From: Avena insularis
Taxonomy: Eukaryota > Streptophyta > Magnoliopsida > Poales > Poaceae
DNA length: 64,000 nucleotides
Assembly (NCBI GenBank): GCA_023614405.1
Contig: CM042693.1
Span: forward strand, 338,131,527-338,195,526
Direction of reading: 5' to 3'
Notes under the pieces: model-generated
Databases searched by the model: none
What the model was told of the DNA's origin: nothing
What the model saw: only the letters and a program-made list of their open reading frames with translations
In this document: one piece after another, positions 1-10,592 of the stretch
How the letters are laid out: each line of letters opens with the position of its first letter
Numbering within the stretch: the first letter of the stretch is position 1
Translations under genes and position numbers: made by a program

Positions 1-229
1 ATAGGATCTCTAGACTAACCCCACAGACCAACACTGTTCTTTGCGCACTTTGTCCTCACTCATGCGCACTCGGTACCCACTTCTTGGTCGGTCACCCATC
101 CTAGAATTGCTCCAGGCCAAGCACGCTTAATCTTAGAGTTCCTTTCGAATGAGCTTCCGAAAAAGAAGTTGAAACTTGTTGGTATGGGTTTCCTATCAAT
201 CCTATTGAGCCATGTGCCAGGGTCTCACA
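1..229 (-). repeat. Cassandra copy 1, 3' LTR (truncated by window edge)
   Basis: It begins TGTGAGACCC at 229 on the minus strand, just after a purine-rich AAGGGTGGG stretch, and carries the 5S-like block. About 54 bp of its expected 283 bp lie outside the window. Confidence 0.85.
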
Positions 230-413
230 TACACCCACCCTTAGAAGATCGACGTCCTCGTCGATCAACCACAAGCCAGGAACGTCCCCTCTTAGCACAC
301 GTCTGTGCATCTAGTGTCGGCACATGTGTCATGCCGTGTCCACTCCGGGACACACGCGTCATGCGCCACATGTCCGCACTGACCCGCACACGCCCATGTA
401 ACTGCGAGGGTCG

Positions 414-425
414 GCTCTGATACCA
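414..425 (-). other. Primer binding site, initiator tRNA-Met type (Cassandra copy 1)
   Basis: TGGTATCAGAGC on the minus strand lies two bases downstream of the 5' LTR end. It is complementary to the 3' end of plant initiator tRNA-Met and fixes the orientation of the element. Confidence 0.88.
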
Positions 426-427
426 CT

Positions 428-710
428 TGTAACACCCCCGGTCACTCCGGACCGACGACTGTCACTTCTGGCAGCTCAATATGATCTCTAGACTAACCCC
501 ACAGACCAACACTAGTCTTTTCTACGCACTTTGTCCTCACTCATGCGCACCCGGTACCCACTTCTCAGTCGGTCACCCATCCTAGAATTGCTCCAGGCCA
601 AGCACGCTTAACCTTAGAGTTCTTTTCGAATGAGCTTCCGGAAAAGAAGTTATAACTTGTTGGTATGGGTTTCCTATCAATCCTATTGAGCCATGCACCA
701 GGGTCTCACA
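428..710 (-). repeat. Cassandra copy 1, 5' LTR
   Basis: This 283 bp LTR reads TGTGAGACCC to GGTGTTACA on the minus strand. It is a near-identical direct repeat of 1-229 and of the LTRs near 55.5, 56.0 and 57.1 kb. Confidence 0.88.
561..625 (-). other. 5S-rRNA-like module in Cassandra LTR (copy 1, 5' LTR)
   Basis: On the minus strand the block GGTTAAGCGTGCTTGG, then AGGATGGGTGACC and GAAGTGGG, follows the order of the A box, intermediate element and C box of plant 5S rRNA genes. These are the internal RNA polymerase III control regions. It is a domesticated part of the LTR, not a 5S gene. A second copy sits at about 81-146 in the 3' LTR. Confidence 0.8.
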
Positions 711-1378
711 ACATCATTCCTCGAAGAGAAGAACCCTTCTTAGCTTATGGGAGATGGTGTCATAACGGTTCCAATTCCAGGATCAAAAGCTTTCTGCCAA
801 TCCCATGCTAGCAACATGCTCTTTGAACACACTGGGTGTCAAGCCTTTTGTAAGTGGACCCGCTAACATTGTGTTAGTCCTTATATGCTTAATAGTTATT
901 GTCTGATCCTGGATTCTATCTTTCACAACAAGATACTTTATTTCAGTGTGTTTGGCAGCACCACTTGACTTGTTGTTACTCGAGTAGATCATTGTGGGTT
1001 GATTATTGCAGAAAAGAGTGAGTGGCTCAGATATACTGCCAATCACCCTTAAGCCCAGAATGAAATTCTTCAGCCATACTGTCTGCCGGTTGCCTCATAA
1101 CATACCACAAATTATGCCTGCATTATTGACGATGCAGTAACACTTTGCTTGGTGCTTTTCCAAGAAATAGCACCTTCTGCAAGGGTGAATATATAACCCG
1201 ATGTGGATTTCTTAGTATCAACACATCCCGCAAAATCAGCATCTGAATAAGCCACCACCTCGAGGTTATCAGTTCTCTTATATGTGAGCATGAGGCCTTT
1301 AGTGCCTTGCAAAATAACGCAAAGCTTTCTTATAATCCTTCCATTGATCCAACCCTGAATTAGACTGATATCTGCCAA
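711..1378 (-). pseudogene. Copia pol: degenerate RNase H region
   Basis: This is the C-terminal RNase H of a Ty1/Copia polyprotein, minus strand, in two frames (1112-1378 and 783-1046). The blocks YSDADFAG, KKSTSGY and SWKSTKQ in the first frame, and KHTEIKY and PLTKGL in the second, are diagnostic of the family. The frame breaks near 1110. The usual MEAE block reads MQA followed by a stop, and the usual CDN reads CNN, so two catalytic acidic residues are gone. Just after the end of pol the element is cut at 711 by Cassandra copy 1. Its polypurine tract and 3' LTR must therefore lie left of the window, if they survive. Confidence 0.85.
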
Positions 1379-2292
1379 GCATCCCGGTTATGAATGCTAA
1401 GTCAGGGCGAGTGCACACGTGTGCATACATCATACTTCCAATGATTAAGCATAAGGAACTGACTTCATCTACGCGGATTCATAATCATTACTTGGGAACT
1501 GGAAAGTCTCAAACTTATCGCCCTTGACAATAGGAGCAGGCGAGGCTGAGCACTTAGGCATATTGAAATTTTGGAGTACCTTCTCAATATACACTCTTTG
1601 TGATAGCCCCAAGATTCCTCTGGATCTATCTCAGTGAATTTGAATACCTAAGACATAAGTGGCTTCGCCAAGATCTTTCATGTCAAACTTTGAAGAGAGA
1701 AACCTTTTAGTTCCCGGCAACATATTCTTATCGCTACTGGCTAAGAGTATGTCATCAACATACAGTATCAGGAAGACAAAGTTGCTCCCCCTGAACTTCA
1801 CATAAATGCAATTATCCACTTCATTCTTCTTGAAACCAAAATTCTTTATGACTTGATCAAACTTGAAGTACCATTGCCTTGAGGCTTGCTTCAATCCATA
1901 AATGGACTTCTTAAGATGACATCCTAAATGTTCTTTCCCTTCCATAACAAAACCTTCCGGTTGAGCCATGTAAACATCCTCATGTAAGTCACCATTCAGA
2001 AATGTCGTTTTGACATCCATCTGATGCAAATCTAGATCATAATGAGCCACAAATGCCATAATAATTCTGAATGAGTTCTTAGAAGAGACAGGTGAAAAGT
2101 CTCATTATAATCAATACCTTCTGTTTGAGTGAAGCCCTTAGCCAGAAGCCTTGCTTTGAACCTTTCGATATCACCTTTGGAGTCATGTTTGGTCTTATAG
2201 ACCCATCTGCTGCCCACAGTTTTGGGTCCTTCAGGAATTTCTACTAAGTCCCATACATTATTAATGCTCATGGACTTCATTTCATCTTTCAT
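1379..2292 (-). pseudogene. Copia pol: reverse transcriptase region
   Basis: This is the reverse transcriptase of the same Copia. The frame at 2032-2292 holds the family's N-terminal block (NNVWDLVEIPEG, GSRWVYKTK, FKARLLAKGF). The frame at 1631-2059 continues with QMDVKTTFLNG, KSIYGLKQASRQW and the catalytic YVDD at 1751-1762, which is intact. A frameshift separates the two frames near 2060, and the thumb and connection region at 1379-1630 is broken. In a live element this enzyme would copy genomic RNA from a tRNA primer inside the capsid. Here it is dead by frameshift, although the active-site motif survives. Confidence 0.87.
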
Positions 2293-2331
2293 AGAATCAA
2301 GCCATTCTGATGAATGATCACTTTGTATGGC

Positions 2332-2787
2332 TTACTTAAACGATGCAGGATCATCATCCAACATCAACTCATTTATATCCTCACTCATATAAGTCACAAA
2401 ATCATCAGGAATAGCAGACTTTCTAGCCCGCTTGGACCTTCTGAGAGGTTCATTATTTGGTACCTCAATCACAACTTTAGGCTGCTGAGCATTTTCCGTA
2501 GAAGTATCATTAGTTGTAGACTCTGACGGAATCATAGGTATCTCATCAGGGGTAGGATTAGCGATTCTTTCAACTGTAGATGTAACCTCAACATGAACAG
2601 GAAACATTGGTTCTTGTATCATAGGTACCGGGACATATTCCCGTTTCTCCTCCAAGGTTATTTCCCTGGGAGTCATACTCCCCCTCAACTTATCACTTTC
2701 CAAGAACACTGAGTGTCTTGTTTCAACAAACAGTGAATTGCTTTGGACAATAGAAATGATATGCCGTAGATTTGTCAGGGTAACCAA
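2332..2787 (-). pseudogene. Copia pol: integrase-RT linker
   Basis: An open frame of 151 codons on the minus strand covers the acidic, proline-rich spacer between Copia integrase and reverse transcriptase. Near its end it carries the typical basic block PLRRSKRARKSAIPDDF that precedes the RT domain in many plant Copia polyproteins. It has no enzymatic role. It links the integrase part (higher coordinates) to the RT part (lower coordinates) and confirms one continuous, now frameshifted, polyprotein. Confidence 0.8.
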
Positions 2788-3844
2788 TGAAAAGGCAGCT
2801 GACAGTCTTGGGGTCTAACTTTCCCATAATTGGATTGAAAACTCTTGCCTCGGCAGGGCAGCCCCACACATGCAAATAACTCAGGGTAGGTTTTCTCCCA
2901 GTCTATAATTCATACGGTGTTTTCAGCATCGATTTACTAGGGACCTTATTAAGAATATGTGCAGCTGTCTTTAGATCTTCTATCCATAAACCAAGCGGCA
3001 AACTGGAGTGCCTTAACATACTCCTTATCATATCCATAAGAGTACGATTCTGCCTTTCAGTGACTCCATTTTGCCGAGGTTCGGTCGGTGCTGAATACTG
3101 AGCAATAATACCATTTTCCTGTAGGAACTTAGCAAAAGGTCCAGGAATTTGGCCATAAGAAGTGTGTCTTCCATAGAACTCACCACCACGGTCAGACCTT
3201 ACAACTTTGATCTTTTGACCAGCTTGATTCTCAACTTCAGCTTATATCTTAAACTTTTCTAATGCCTCAGATCTTTCTTTGATAGGATAGATGTATCCAA
3301 AGTGGGAGAAGTCATCAGTGAAATCTTATGAAGGAATCAAAACTATCCACTGATTTCACATTAAACGGACCACAGATATCCATGTGGACAATTACTAAAA
3401 CTCCCGTGCTTCGATTTGCACCTTTCTTAATTCTCCTAGCATATTTCCCTTTGATGCAATCAATACAATGATCCAGATCCGCATCTAAGAAATCCAAAGG
3501 ATGAAGAACTTGCTCCTTAATGAGATGCTCGATTATCCCCCTCGAAATATGGCCCAGACGATAGTGCCATAGTTTCGAAGAAGTCTCATCATCATCGCGC
3601 TTACGCTTGGTACTAATATTGACATTAGAGGAAGCATTAACTTCACTTATGGAATCACTTAAGGAAACAAGATAAAGTTTGTCTTGTCGGAAGGCAAGAC
3701 CAACATCATTATTATCAAACATAATTATACATCTCTTGTTCCCAAAGTCACAGTGAAAACCATCATCATCTAAGCATGAGACGGACACAAGGTTTTGTCT
3801 CATAGAGGGTACATAAAGTACATTACGTAAACGAAGTATAAAGC
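2788..3844 (-). pseudogene. Copia pol: integrase region (zinc finger and catalytic core)
   Basis: The frame at 3315-3803 contains the pre-integrase block, with the histidine pair in LWHYRLGH and the cysteine pair in CIDCIKGK, then the start of the core (MDICGPF). Further along the minus strand SDRGGEF and [14 protein letters not shown] mark the second Asp and the catalytic Glu. An in-frame TAA lies at 3242-3244 just before the SDRGGEF block, and a frame change near 3315 also breaks the reading frame. The sequence stops at 3844, where an Athila-lineage element has inserted. It resumes at 10593, with 3840-3844 (AAAGC) and 10593-10597 (AAATC) as the imperfect target duplication. Confidence 0.85.
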
Positions 3845-5382
3845 TAATGGCTTAGATATGTAGAGATCGTTGGGAACCCCAAGAGGAAGGTATGATGAGC
3901 ACAACAGCAAGTTTCCCTCAGTTATGCAGCCAAGGTTATCGAACCAGTAGGAGTAAGGAAACAACTCCAAGGTGTTGCTAACAACTTGGAACCTGCACAA
4001 CACAAACTCAATACTTTGCCCCAACTTACAGTGAGGTTGTCAATCTCACTGGTTTGCTGAAAACAAAGGATTAAATGTATAGTGTGGAAGATAGTAATTG
4101 CTTGTAGAAAGTAAACAGTAAACAGTAGATGGTATATCAATGATAAAGAATGGACCGGGGTCCACAGTTCACTAGAGGTGTTCTCCATAAGATATATAGC
4201 ATGTTGGGTGAACAAATTACAGCGGGGTGACAGATTGAGAAAGCATAACAATGCATATACTAGACATCTTGACTCCTATGAGATTTGATTGGGCATTACA
4301 ACATAATACATAGACTGTAATCCAACTGCATCTATGACTAATAATCCACCTTCAGGTTATTATCCGAACCCCTTCCAGTATTAAGTTGCAAGCAACAGAT
4401 AATTGCATTAAGCAAAGTGTGTAAAGTAAACAATACAATTGTCCCATGGAAAAAAGATTGTTGTTTTCTCCCTAGTAGCAACAACACATCTACAACCTTA
4501 GAGATTTCTGTCACTTTCCCGGATTACTAGAGGCATAACCTACTATCGAGCATAAGTACCCCCTCTTGGAGTCACAAGCATCTACTTGGCCAAGATAGCT
4601 ACTAGCAATAGAGAGCATGCAAGATCACAAATAACATAGCCATGATAGAATCAATAATCAATCTGACATAGTATCTCAATATCCATCGGATCCCCGCAAA
4701 CACAACATGTATGATTACAAATAGATGATCTTGATCATGAACGGAGCTCACAAGATCTAAACATGATAGCACAAAGGAGGAGAAACAACCATCTAGCTAC
4801 TGTATGGACCCATAGTCCAAGGGTGAACTACTCACGCATCACTCCAGAGGCTGGCATGGTGATGAAGAAGGCCTCCGGGATGATCTCTCCCCTCTGGCAG
4901 GGTGTCGGGAAGAGCTTCAGATTCCCCTCGATATGGGGAGGGAGATGGCGGCGGTTACAGACTATTTTGTGGAGATTTGATCGGGTCCTTAGGGTTTCTG
5001 CATCAGGGTGCTTTTATAGGCGAAGGGGCAAGGTAGGTGGGTGCCTGAGGGGCCCATACCTAGGGCTGGCGTGCCCCCTGGCCACGCCGCCACCAGGTGT
5101 GGCCACCTCGTGGTCCCACTTCGGCTGCCCTTCGGACTCCGTGTTCTTTCTGGTAAAATATTGAGTTTTGTTTTTGTCCCTTCCAATTCCGAGAATATTT
5201 CCTTACTATCTTTTCTGAAACCAAAAACAGCAGAAAACAGGCAACTGGCACTACGACATCTTGTTAATAGGTTAGTTCCGGAAAATGTATAAAAATACCT
5301 CAAAGTGTAGACAAAACATAAGAAATTTGATACAAAACAAGCATGGAGCATCAATAATTATAGATACGTTTACGACGTATCA
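3845..5382 (-). repeat. 3' LTR of the Athila-lineage element
   Basis: This 1,538 bp LTR is a direct repeat of 9048-10592. On the minus strand it begins TGATACGTCGTAAACG at 5382 and ends GCCATTA at 3845, where the partner LTR ends GCCATCA. The terminal CA has mutated to TA. Confidence 0.88.
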
Positions 5383-5402
5383 AGCATCCCCAAGCTTAAC
5401 TC
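5383..5402 (-). other. Polypurine tract of the Athila-lineage element
   Basis: The minus strand reads AAGCTTGGGGATGCT directly before the 3' LTR start. This is the conserved plus-strand priming region of Athila-type grass elements. Confidence 0.7.
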
Positions 5403-8140
5403 CTGCTCGTCCTCTAGTAGGGAAGTGATAAAAAGAATAATTTTTTAGGTGACATGCTACCACAATTGATCAAAATATTTGTAAAGCATTGATAGATGGG
5501 ATCAAAGTACTCTAAAAATGAGCATGAAAGATGTAGTTCTAACAATAAGACATAGCAACTATGTTGTAACATAAAAGGTAACACAATCAAAGGATCATGA
5601 ATAACATAGAAAAAGTGTTCAGTTCTAACAATGCATTGAAAGACGTTTGTTTGTTTCACATATAGAAAACATAGCAAAAATGGTATTCAGCTTGTCCTTC
5701 ATGGTATAGCAAAACATAAATGCATAGGACACCTTCAAAGTTCATAAGGGTGAGTAGATACAAATAGTTTAAGAACAAGCAATATCAACATTATGAATCA
5801 ATCAATAAGTTTTGGGACAATGCACATTAAACTAAGAATGACAACTATGCTCTCTTAATAGGTGCCTAAAGATAGAAGATGGAGACTTAACATAAAATTA
5901 AAAAAGAAAGGCCCCTTCACAGAGGAAAGCAGGAATTTCAAGTTTCATAAAGAGCTTCCAAAACTTATGGTACTTTTTAGTTTTCATCTCTCATTGCCCC
6001 TATCATAAGCATCTTGAAGTGATTAAGGTTAAAGTGAAACAAATATGAAGTATATGCTTGATAGATCATAACTTGGCAATCTCATGTCCCTTGAGTACGA
6101 GGGACGTTCCTCATGCTACTCAACTTTAGTCACAAGCAAGTTCTTGTCATTGTAAGTATATGTGTATCATAGAGAACCAACAACGGGGTACCCTTTGCCC
6201 ATGAAAAATGAGCTATCCCATATCAAAATGACAAGGAAACAGACAATGAGCATCTCAGTGATCTTTTTATTTACCATGAGCATGGTGTTTTTTTTCTCTC
6301 TTTTTTTCGAAGATGCTTCATAGATTGCTCACTATGGTTATGCTGCAAGTTTCCACCATGATTAGGCATGGTTTAGGCTAGCCGCCCAAGCGTTTCTCTA
6401 ACACATATATAATACTGCATGAACTTACAAGCTCCCCTTTTATTTCACACCACCTACATCCATAAACAAAAGATCGTGATATCAATTGGATAATATTTAC
6501 AAGTGTTGAAAGCGTTCCCCATGACAACATGGTTCTGCTAATTCCCAACTTATAAGTGCAAGCATATAAGCATCATAGATGACACAATGGTTCAAGTTTA
6601 TTAGGTGCAAAAATTTAAAGTGTGCCATCAAGTTTGTGAGAGCTTTAATCACTAATTTTCACATAACAAGTTTAATTTGGAAGATTGATAAAAACATGAA
6701 TATACTTGGAATGGTGTAACACACCATGCATAGGAATTTATAGTGGACTCTTTGGAATAACTTGGTTTCTTGGGAGTTGGATGCACGAGTAGAGCTCATA
6801 CTCAGTACAAGTGGAGGCTAGCAAAATACTGGGAGCGACCAACTAAGAGAGCAATAATGTCCATAATCATGCAAAGCGACAAAACATTATTAACTAAAGC
6901 ATAAAGTGATATCACAAATCAAAAACTAAATGATCATAGAGGCTAAGGTGACTGGTTCATAGTCTTAACATGATGTAAGCATGTGCCAAGTCAACCCAAA
7001 TAAAGCATCAAAGGAGAATACCACAATATTATGGTTTTGTATGCTAAAATAACGCATGATTCTTTTATGGCACATTAAGCAATCTCAATTGTTTGGAACA
7101 ACTCATGCTACAACAATAATCACTAAGCATAAGGTCAAATCAACATCTAGCATGACATGATAAAGTCTAAGCCATAGTCAAAACAATGCTCCTTTTGTAC
7201 CACTTAAGCATGAAACTTCATACTCTTTTCCAACACCAATCAACTTATTTGAAACAAAATAAGAATGCGGGGGTCCAACTAATTTATTCAGCAAACCAAA
7301 CAAAATAAAACTAAATACAAAAACAAAGACGCACCAAGAACCACACAATAGTGCATGAAACAATAAAAATAAAGTGTCTAGAAAGAGATCTGAGATTTTT
7401 ATTGATGACGAAGGGGATGCCTTGGGCATCCCCAAGCTTTGACGCTTGTACCTCTTGAATATTTCTTGGGGTGACACGGGTGGCATCCCCAATCTTGATA
7501 TTTTGTCCATTCTTCATCTCATCACATCATTCTTCCCCTACACTTGAAAATTTCCTTCATACAAAACTTCACACAATCTTCATTAGCAACATTAGTTTAT
7601 TCAAGATAATAAGCCTTTGGGTATAGTTTCAACACAAGTAAAAATTTCATTAAAACACAAGCTACTTTAGCTATTCCTTTTAAAATCTCAAGGGATCAAA
7701 GAGAACTCAAAAAGAAACCGATAAGAGGCAAATGCAAATAATGGCAGAAATCTGTCAAAACAGACCAGCGGGTAAAAACCAATTTTTTAGAAGACCTTCT
7801 GTTGCTCAAATCGAAAAGTGTTGAACTAACGAAAGTTAGATAATAACCTGTGGCATATTCTTAGAAATTACAGCTCAATCTGACGTACTGAGATTTTTCA
7901 TGAATTTTTACAATGAAGCACAGAAATCTGTTTCGGGACGACAACTTTCCCAAATCTTACTTCTCTCTCATTTGAGGTTATTCTTGGCACAAAACCACAC
8001 AAAAAAAGGATAAGGAGAGGTTATTACAGAAGTAATAACTTCCAAGACTCAACAAAGGGAAAACTTACTGAAATAAATTTGGGTTATCTCCCAATAGTAC
8101 TTTTCTTTAACGCCTTTAAGTTAGGCATGGGAAGCAAGAA
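5403..8140 (-). other. Non-coding interior of the Athila-lineage element
   Basis: This is AT-rich sequence without a credible coding frame. Around 7395-7500 the blocks GGATGCC, GGGCATCCCC and AAGCTT recur. These resemble the polypurine-like motif near the 3' LTR and are often seen in Sabrina-type interiors. I see no protease, RT or integrase motif on either strand. Confidence 0.65.
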
Positions 8141-8488
8141 TCAAGTATTTTCAAATGAAGAAGAATTAAGATCAATACCAGCAATTTCTTCGACAAGGCA
8201 TGGTATATCATCCAAATAAGTTCTAGAGGAACCTCTCTCAATACTCTTGGGTTCACTATTTTCATCAAACCGGTTTTCAGGAACAATCCAATCAAAATTC
8301 TTTTCTAGGGCTTCATGCATTCCTACAAGTTTAAAAGGTATTGGTATTTTAATTTCCTCTCCATTTTTGGGTTTGGTTTTTTCCAACTTTTCTAGTGTGC
8401 CCATAACATCTACACATGAGCCTAGCATATTAAAACGATCAAAGACCTTTCTAGCTTCTTTAGCAACATCATTGAATTCTTTAAGCAA
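8141..8488 (-). pseudogene. Short gag-like frame of the Athila-lineage element
   Basis: A 115-codon frame on the minus strand with the blocks KIPIPFKLVGM, RGSSRTYLDDIPCLVEE and AGIDLNSSSF. I recognise these from memory as a conserved short protein of non-autonomous Sabrina-like grass elements. Its role is unknown to me; an RNA-packaging or gag-derived role is only a guess. It lies between the primer site and the long non-coding interior, where gag would be expected. The region just upstream (8489-9019) has no continuing frame, so the protein is probably truncated at its N-terminus. Confidence 0.6.
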
Positions 8489-9019
8489 AGTTTCTAGAAT
8501 AAAATCTCTCTTTTAGTATCCTCAATTTATTTAAGTTTAAGAAACATTACTTGCATCATGGGGTTAAGATTAACAAACCGAGCCTCCAACATGTGAACTA
8601 AAGAAGCTGCAGCAATTCAATAATTTGGAGCAAGTTCTGCTAAGGATCTATCCTCAATACCTCATGCTTGCTAACATGATTAAAGAATTCTTCAATATTA
8701 TCTTTCCAAATTATAGAGCCACTACCTATTGAAAGGTCTTTTAGGGTGAACTTTGGGATTAACATGGTGAGCTAAGAACAAGGTGACAACTATAGAAAGA
8801 ACTATTTTTTTTGTGTTTTTTATAAGGAAAAGCAAACCAAGCAAAACTATTTTGTTTTGTATTTTTGATAAAAAGAAGCAAGCAAAAACAAAGCAAAATA
8901 AACAAAGAAAAACAAAAACAAAGTAAAGAGATTGGTTGTGAGAGTCTCCCCTTGCGAGAACCTTCTTTCTCCCTGAAAAAGTGACTGACGAGGAGGAAGA
9001 GATTGAAGCTATCCTTAAC

Positions 9020-9036
9020 TCCCCGGCAACAGCGCC
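9020..9036 (-). other. Primer binding site, tRNA-Asp type
   Basis: The minus strand reads TGGCGCTGTTGCCGGGG 11 bases after the 5' LTR. Apart from one base it matches the complement of the plant tRNA-Asp 3' end used by Athila-lineage elements. Confidence 0.85.
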
Positions 9037-9047
9037 AGAAAAGTGCT

Positions 9048-10592
9048 TGATGGCTCAGATATGTAGAGCTCGTTGGGAACCCTAAGAGGAAGGTATGATG
9101 AGCACAGTAGCAAGTTTCCCTCAGTTATGAAACCAAGGTTATCGAACCAGTAGGAGTAAGGAAACAACTCAAAGGTGTTGCTAACAACTTGGAACCTACA
9201 AAACACAAACTCAATATTTTGCCCCAACTTATAGTGAGGTTGTCAATCTGACCGGTTTGCTGAAAACAAAGGATTAAACGTATAGTGTGGAAGATAGTAA
9301 TTGCTTCCAGAAAGTAAACAGTAAACAGTAAATGATATATCAATGATAAAGAATGGACCGGGGTCCACAGTTTACTAGAGGTGTTCCCATAAGATAGATA
9401 GCATGTTGGGTGAACAAATTACAGCGGGGCAATTGACAGATTGAGAAAGCATACCAATGCATATACTAGACATCTTGACTCCTACGAGTTTTGATTGGGC
9501 ATTACAACATATTACATAGACCGTAATCCAACTGCATCTATGACTAATAATCCACCTTCAGGTTATTATCCGAACCCCTTCCGGTATTAAGTTGCAAGCA
9601 ACGGATAATTGCATTAAGCGAAGTGTGTAAAGTAAACAATACAATTGTCCCATGGACAAAGGATTGTTGTTTTCTCCCTAGTAGCAACAGCGCATCTATA
9701 GCCTTAGAGATTTCTATCACTTTCCCAGATTACTAGAGGCATGAACCTACTATCGAGCATAAATACCCCCTCTTGGAGTCACAAGCATCTACTTGGCCAA
9801 GATAGCTACTAGCAACGGAGAGCATGCAAGATCACAAATAACATAGCCAAGATAGAATCAATAATCAATCTGACATAGTAATCTCAATATCCATCGGATC
9901 CCCGCAAAGACAACATGTATGATTACAAATAGATGATCTTGATCATGAACGGAGCTCACAAGATCTAAAAATGATAGCACAAAGGAGGAGAAACAACCAT
10001 CTAGCTAATGTATGGACCCATAGTCCAAGGGTGAACTACTCACGCATCACTCCGGAGGCTGGCATGGTGACGAAGAAGGCCTCCGAGATGATCTCTCCCC
10101 TTTGGCAGGGTGCCGGGAAGAGCTTCAGATTCCCCCCGATCTGGGGATGGAGATGGCGGCGGCTACAGACTATTTCGTGGAGATTTTTTATCGGGTCCTT
10201 ATGGTTTCTGCATCGGGGTGCTTTTATACACGAAGGGGCAAGGTCGGTGGGTGCCCGAGGAGTCCACACCTAGGGATGACGCGCCCCTGGCCGCGCCGCC
10301 GCCAGGTGTGGCCACCTCGTGGCCCCACTTCAGATGCTCTTCAGATTCTGTGTTCCTTCTGGTAAAATATTGACTTTGGATTTTGTCCTGTCCAATTCCA
10401 AGAATATTTCCTTACTAGCTTTTCTGAAACCAAAAACATCAAAAAAACAGGCAACTGGCACTACGACATCTTGTTAATAGGTTAGCTCTGGAAAATGTAT
10501 AAAAATACCTCAAAGTGTAGACAAAACATAAGAAAGTTGATACAAAACAAGCATGGAGCATAAAAAATTATAGATACGTTTATGACATATCA
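9048..10592 (-). repeat. 5' LTR of the Athila-lineage element
   Basis: This 1,545 bp LTR is bounded by the primer site on one side and by the Copia gag remnant with target duplication AAATC (10593-10597) on the other. Confidence 0.88.
10222..10228 (-). promoter_or_regulatory. TATA box in Athila-lineage 5' LTR
   Basis: The minus strand reads TATAAAA in a GC-richer part of the LTR. The same motif is present at 5012-5018 in the 3' LTR. It is the likely start region for the element's RNA polymerase II transcript. Confidence 0.55.

Larger units (their letters stand above)
1..710 (-). mobile_element. Cassandra-type TRIM retrotransposon, cut by the window start
   Basis: A small non-coding LTR retrotransposon read on the minus strand. 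The 5' LTR is 428-710 (283 bp, TGTGAGACCC...GGTGTTACA). It is followed by a primer site at 414-425, a leader of about 200 bp, a purine-rich stretch at 230-246, and a 3' LTR at 1-229 that runs off the window. Both LTRs contain a 5S-rRNA-like block, the hallmark of Cassandra. The element has no coding capacity and must rely on proteins from other retrotransposons. It abuts the 3' end of an old Copia, whose pol stops just beyond 710, so it probably inserted there. The flank at 711-715 (ACATC) would be one copy of the target duplication; the other lies outside the window. Confidence 0.88.
3845..10592 (-). mobile_element. Non-autonomous Gypsy LTR retrotransposon, Athila lineage (Sabrina-like)
   Basis: A 6,748 bp element on the minus strand. 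The 5' LTR is 9048-10592 and the 3' LTR is 3845-5382. The 5' LTR starts TGATA(C/T)GTC..., as many grass Athila-type LTRs do. The primer site at 9020-9036 matches the 3' end of tRNA-Asp (TGGCGC...GCCGGGGA), typical of the lineage. The 3.67 kb interior has no protease, RT or integrase, only a short gag-like frame at 8141-8488. The element must have been mobilised in trans. It sits inside the old Copia pol and is flanked by AAAGC/AAATC, a 5 bp target duplication with one mismatch. The LTR pair differs by scattered substitutions and short indels, so the insertion is not recent. Confidence 0.87.
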
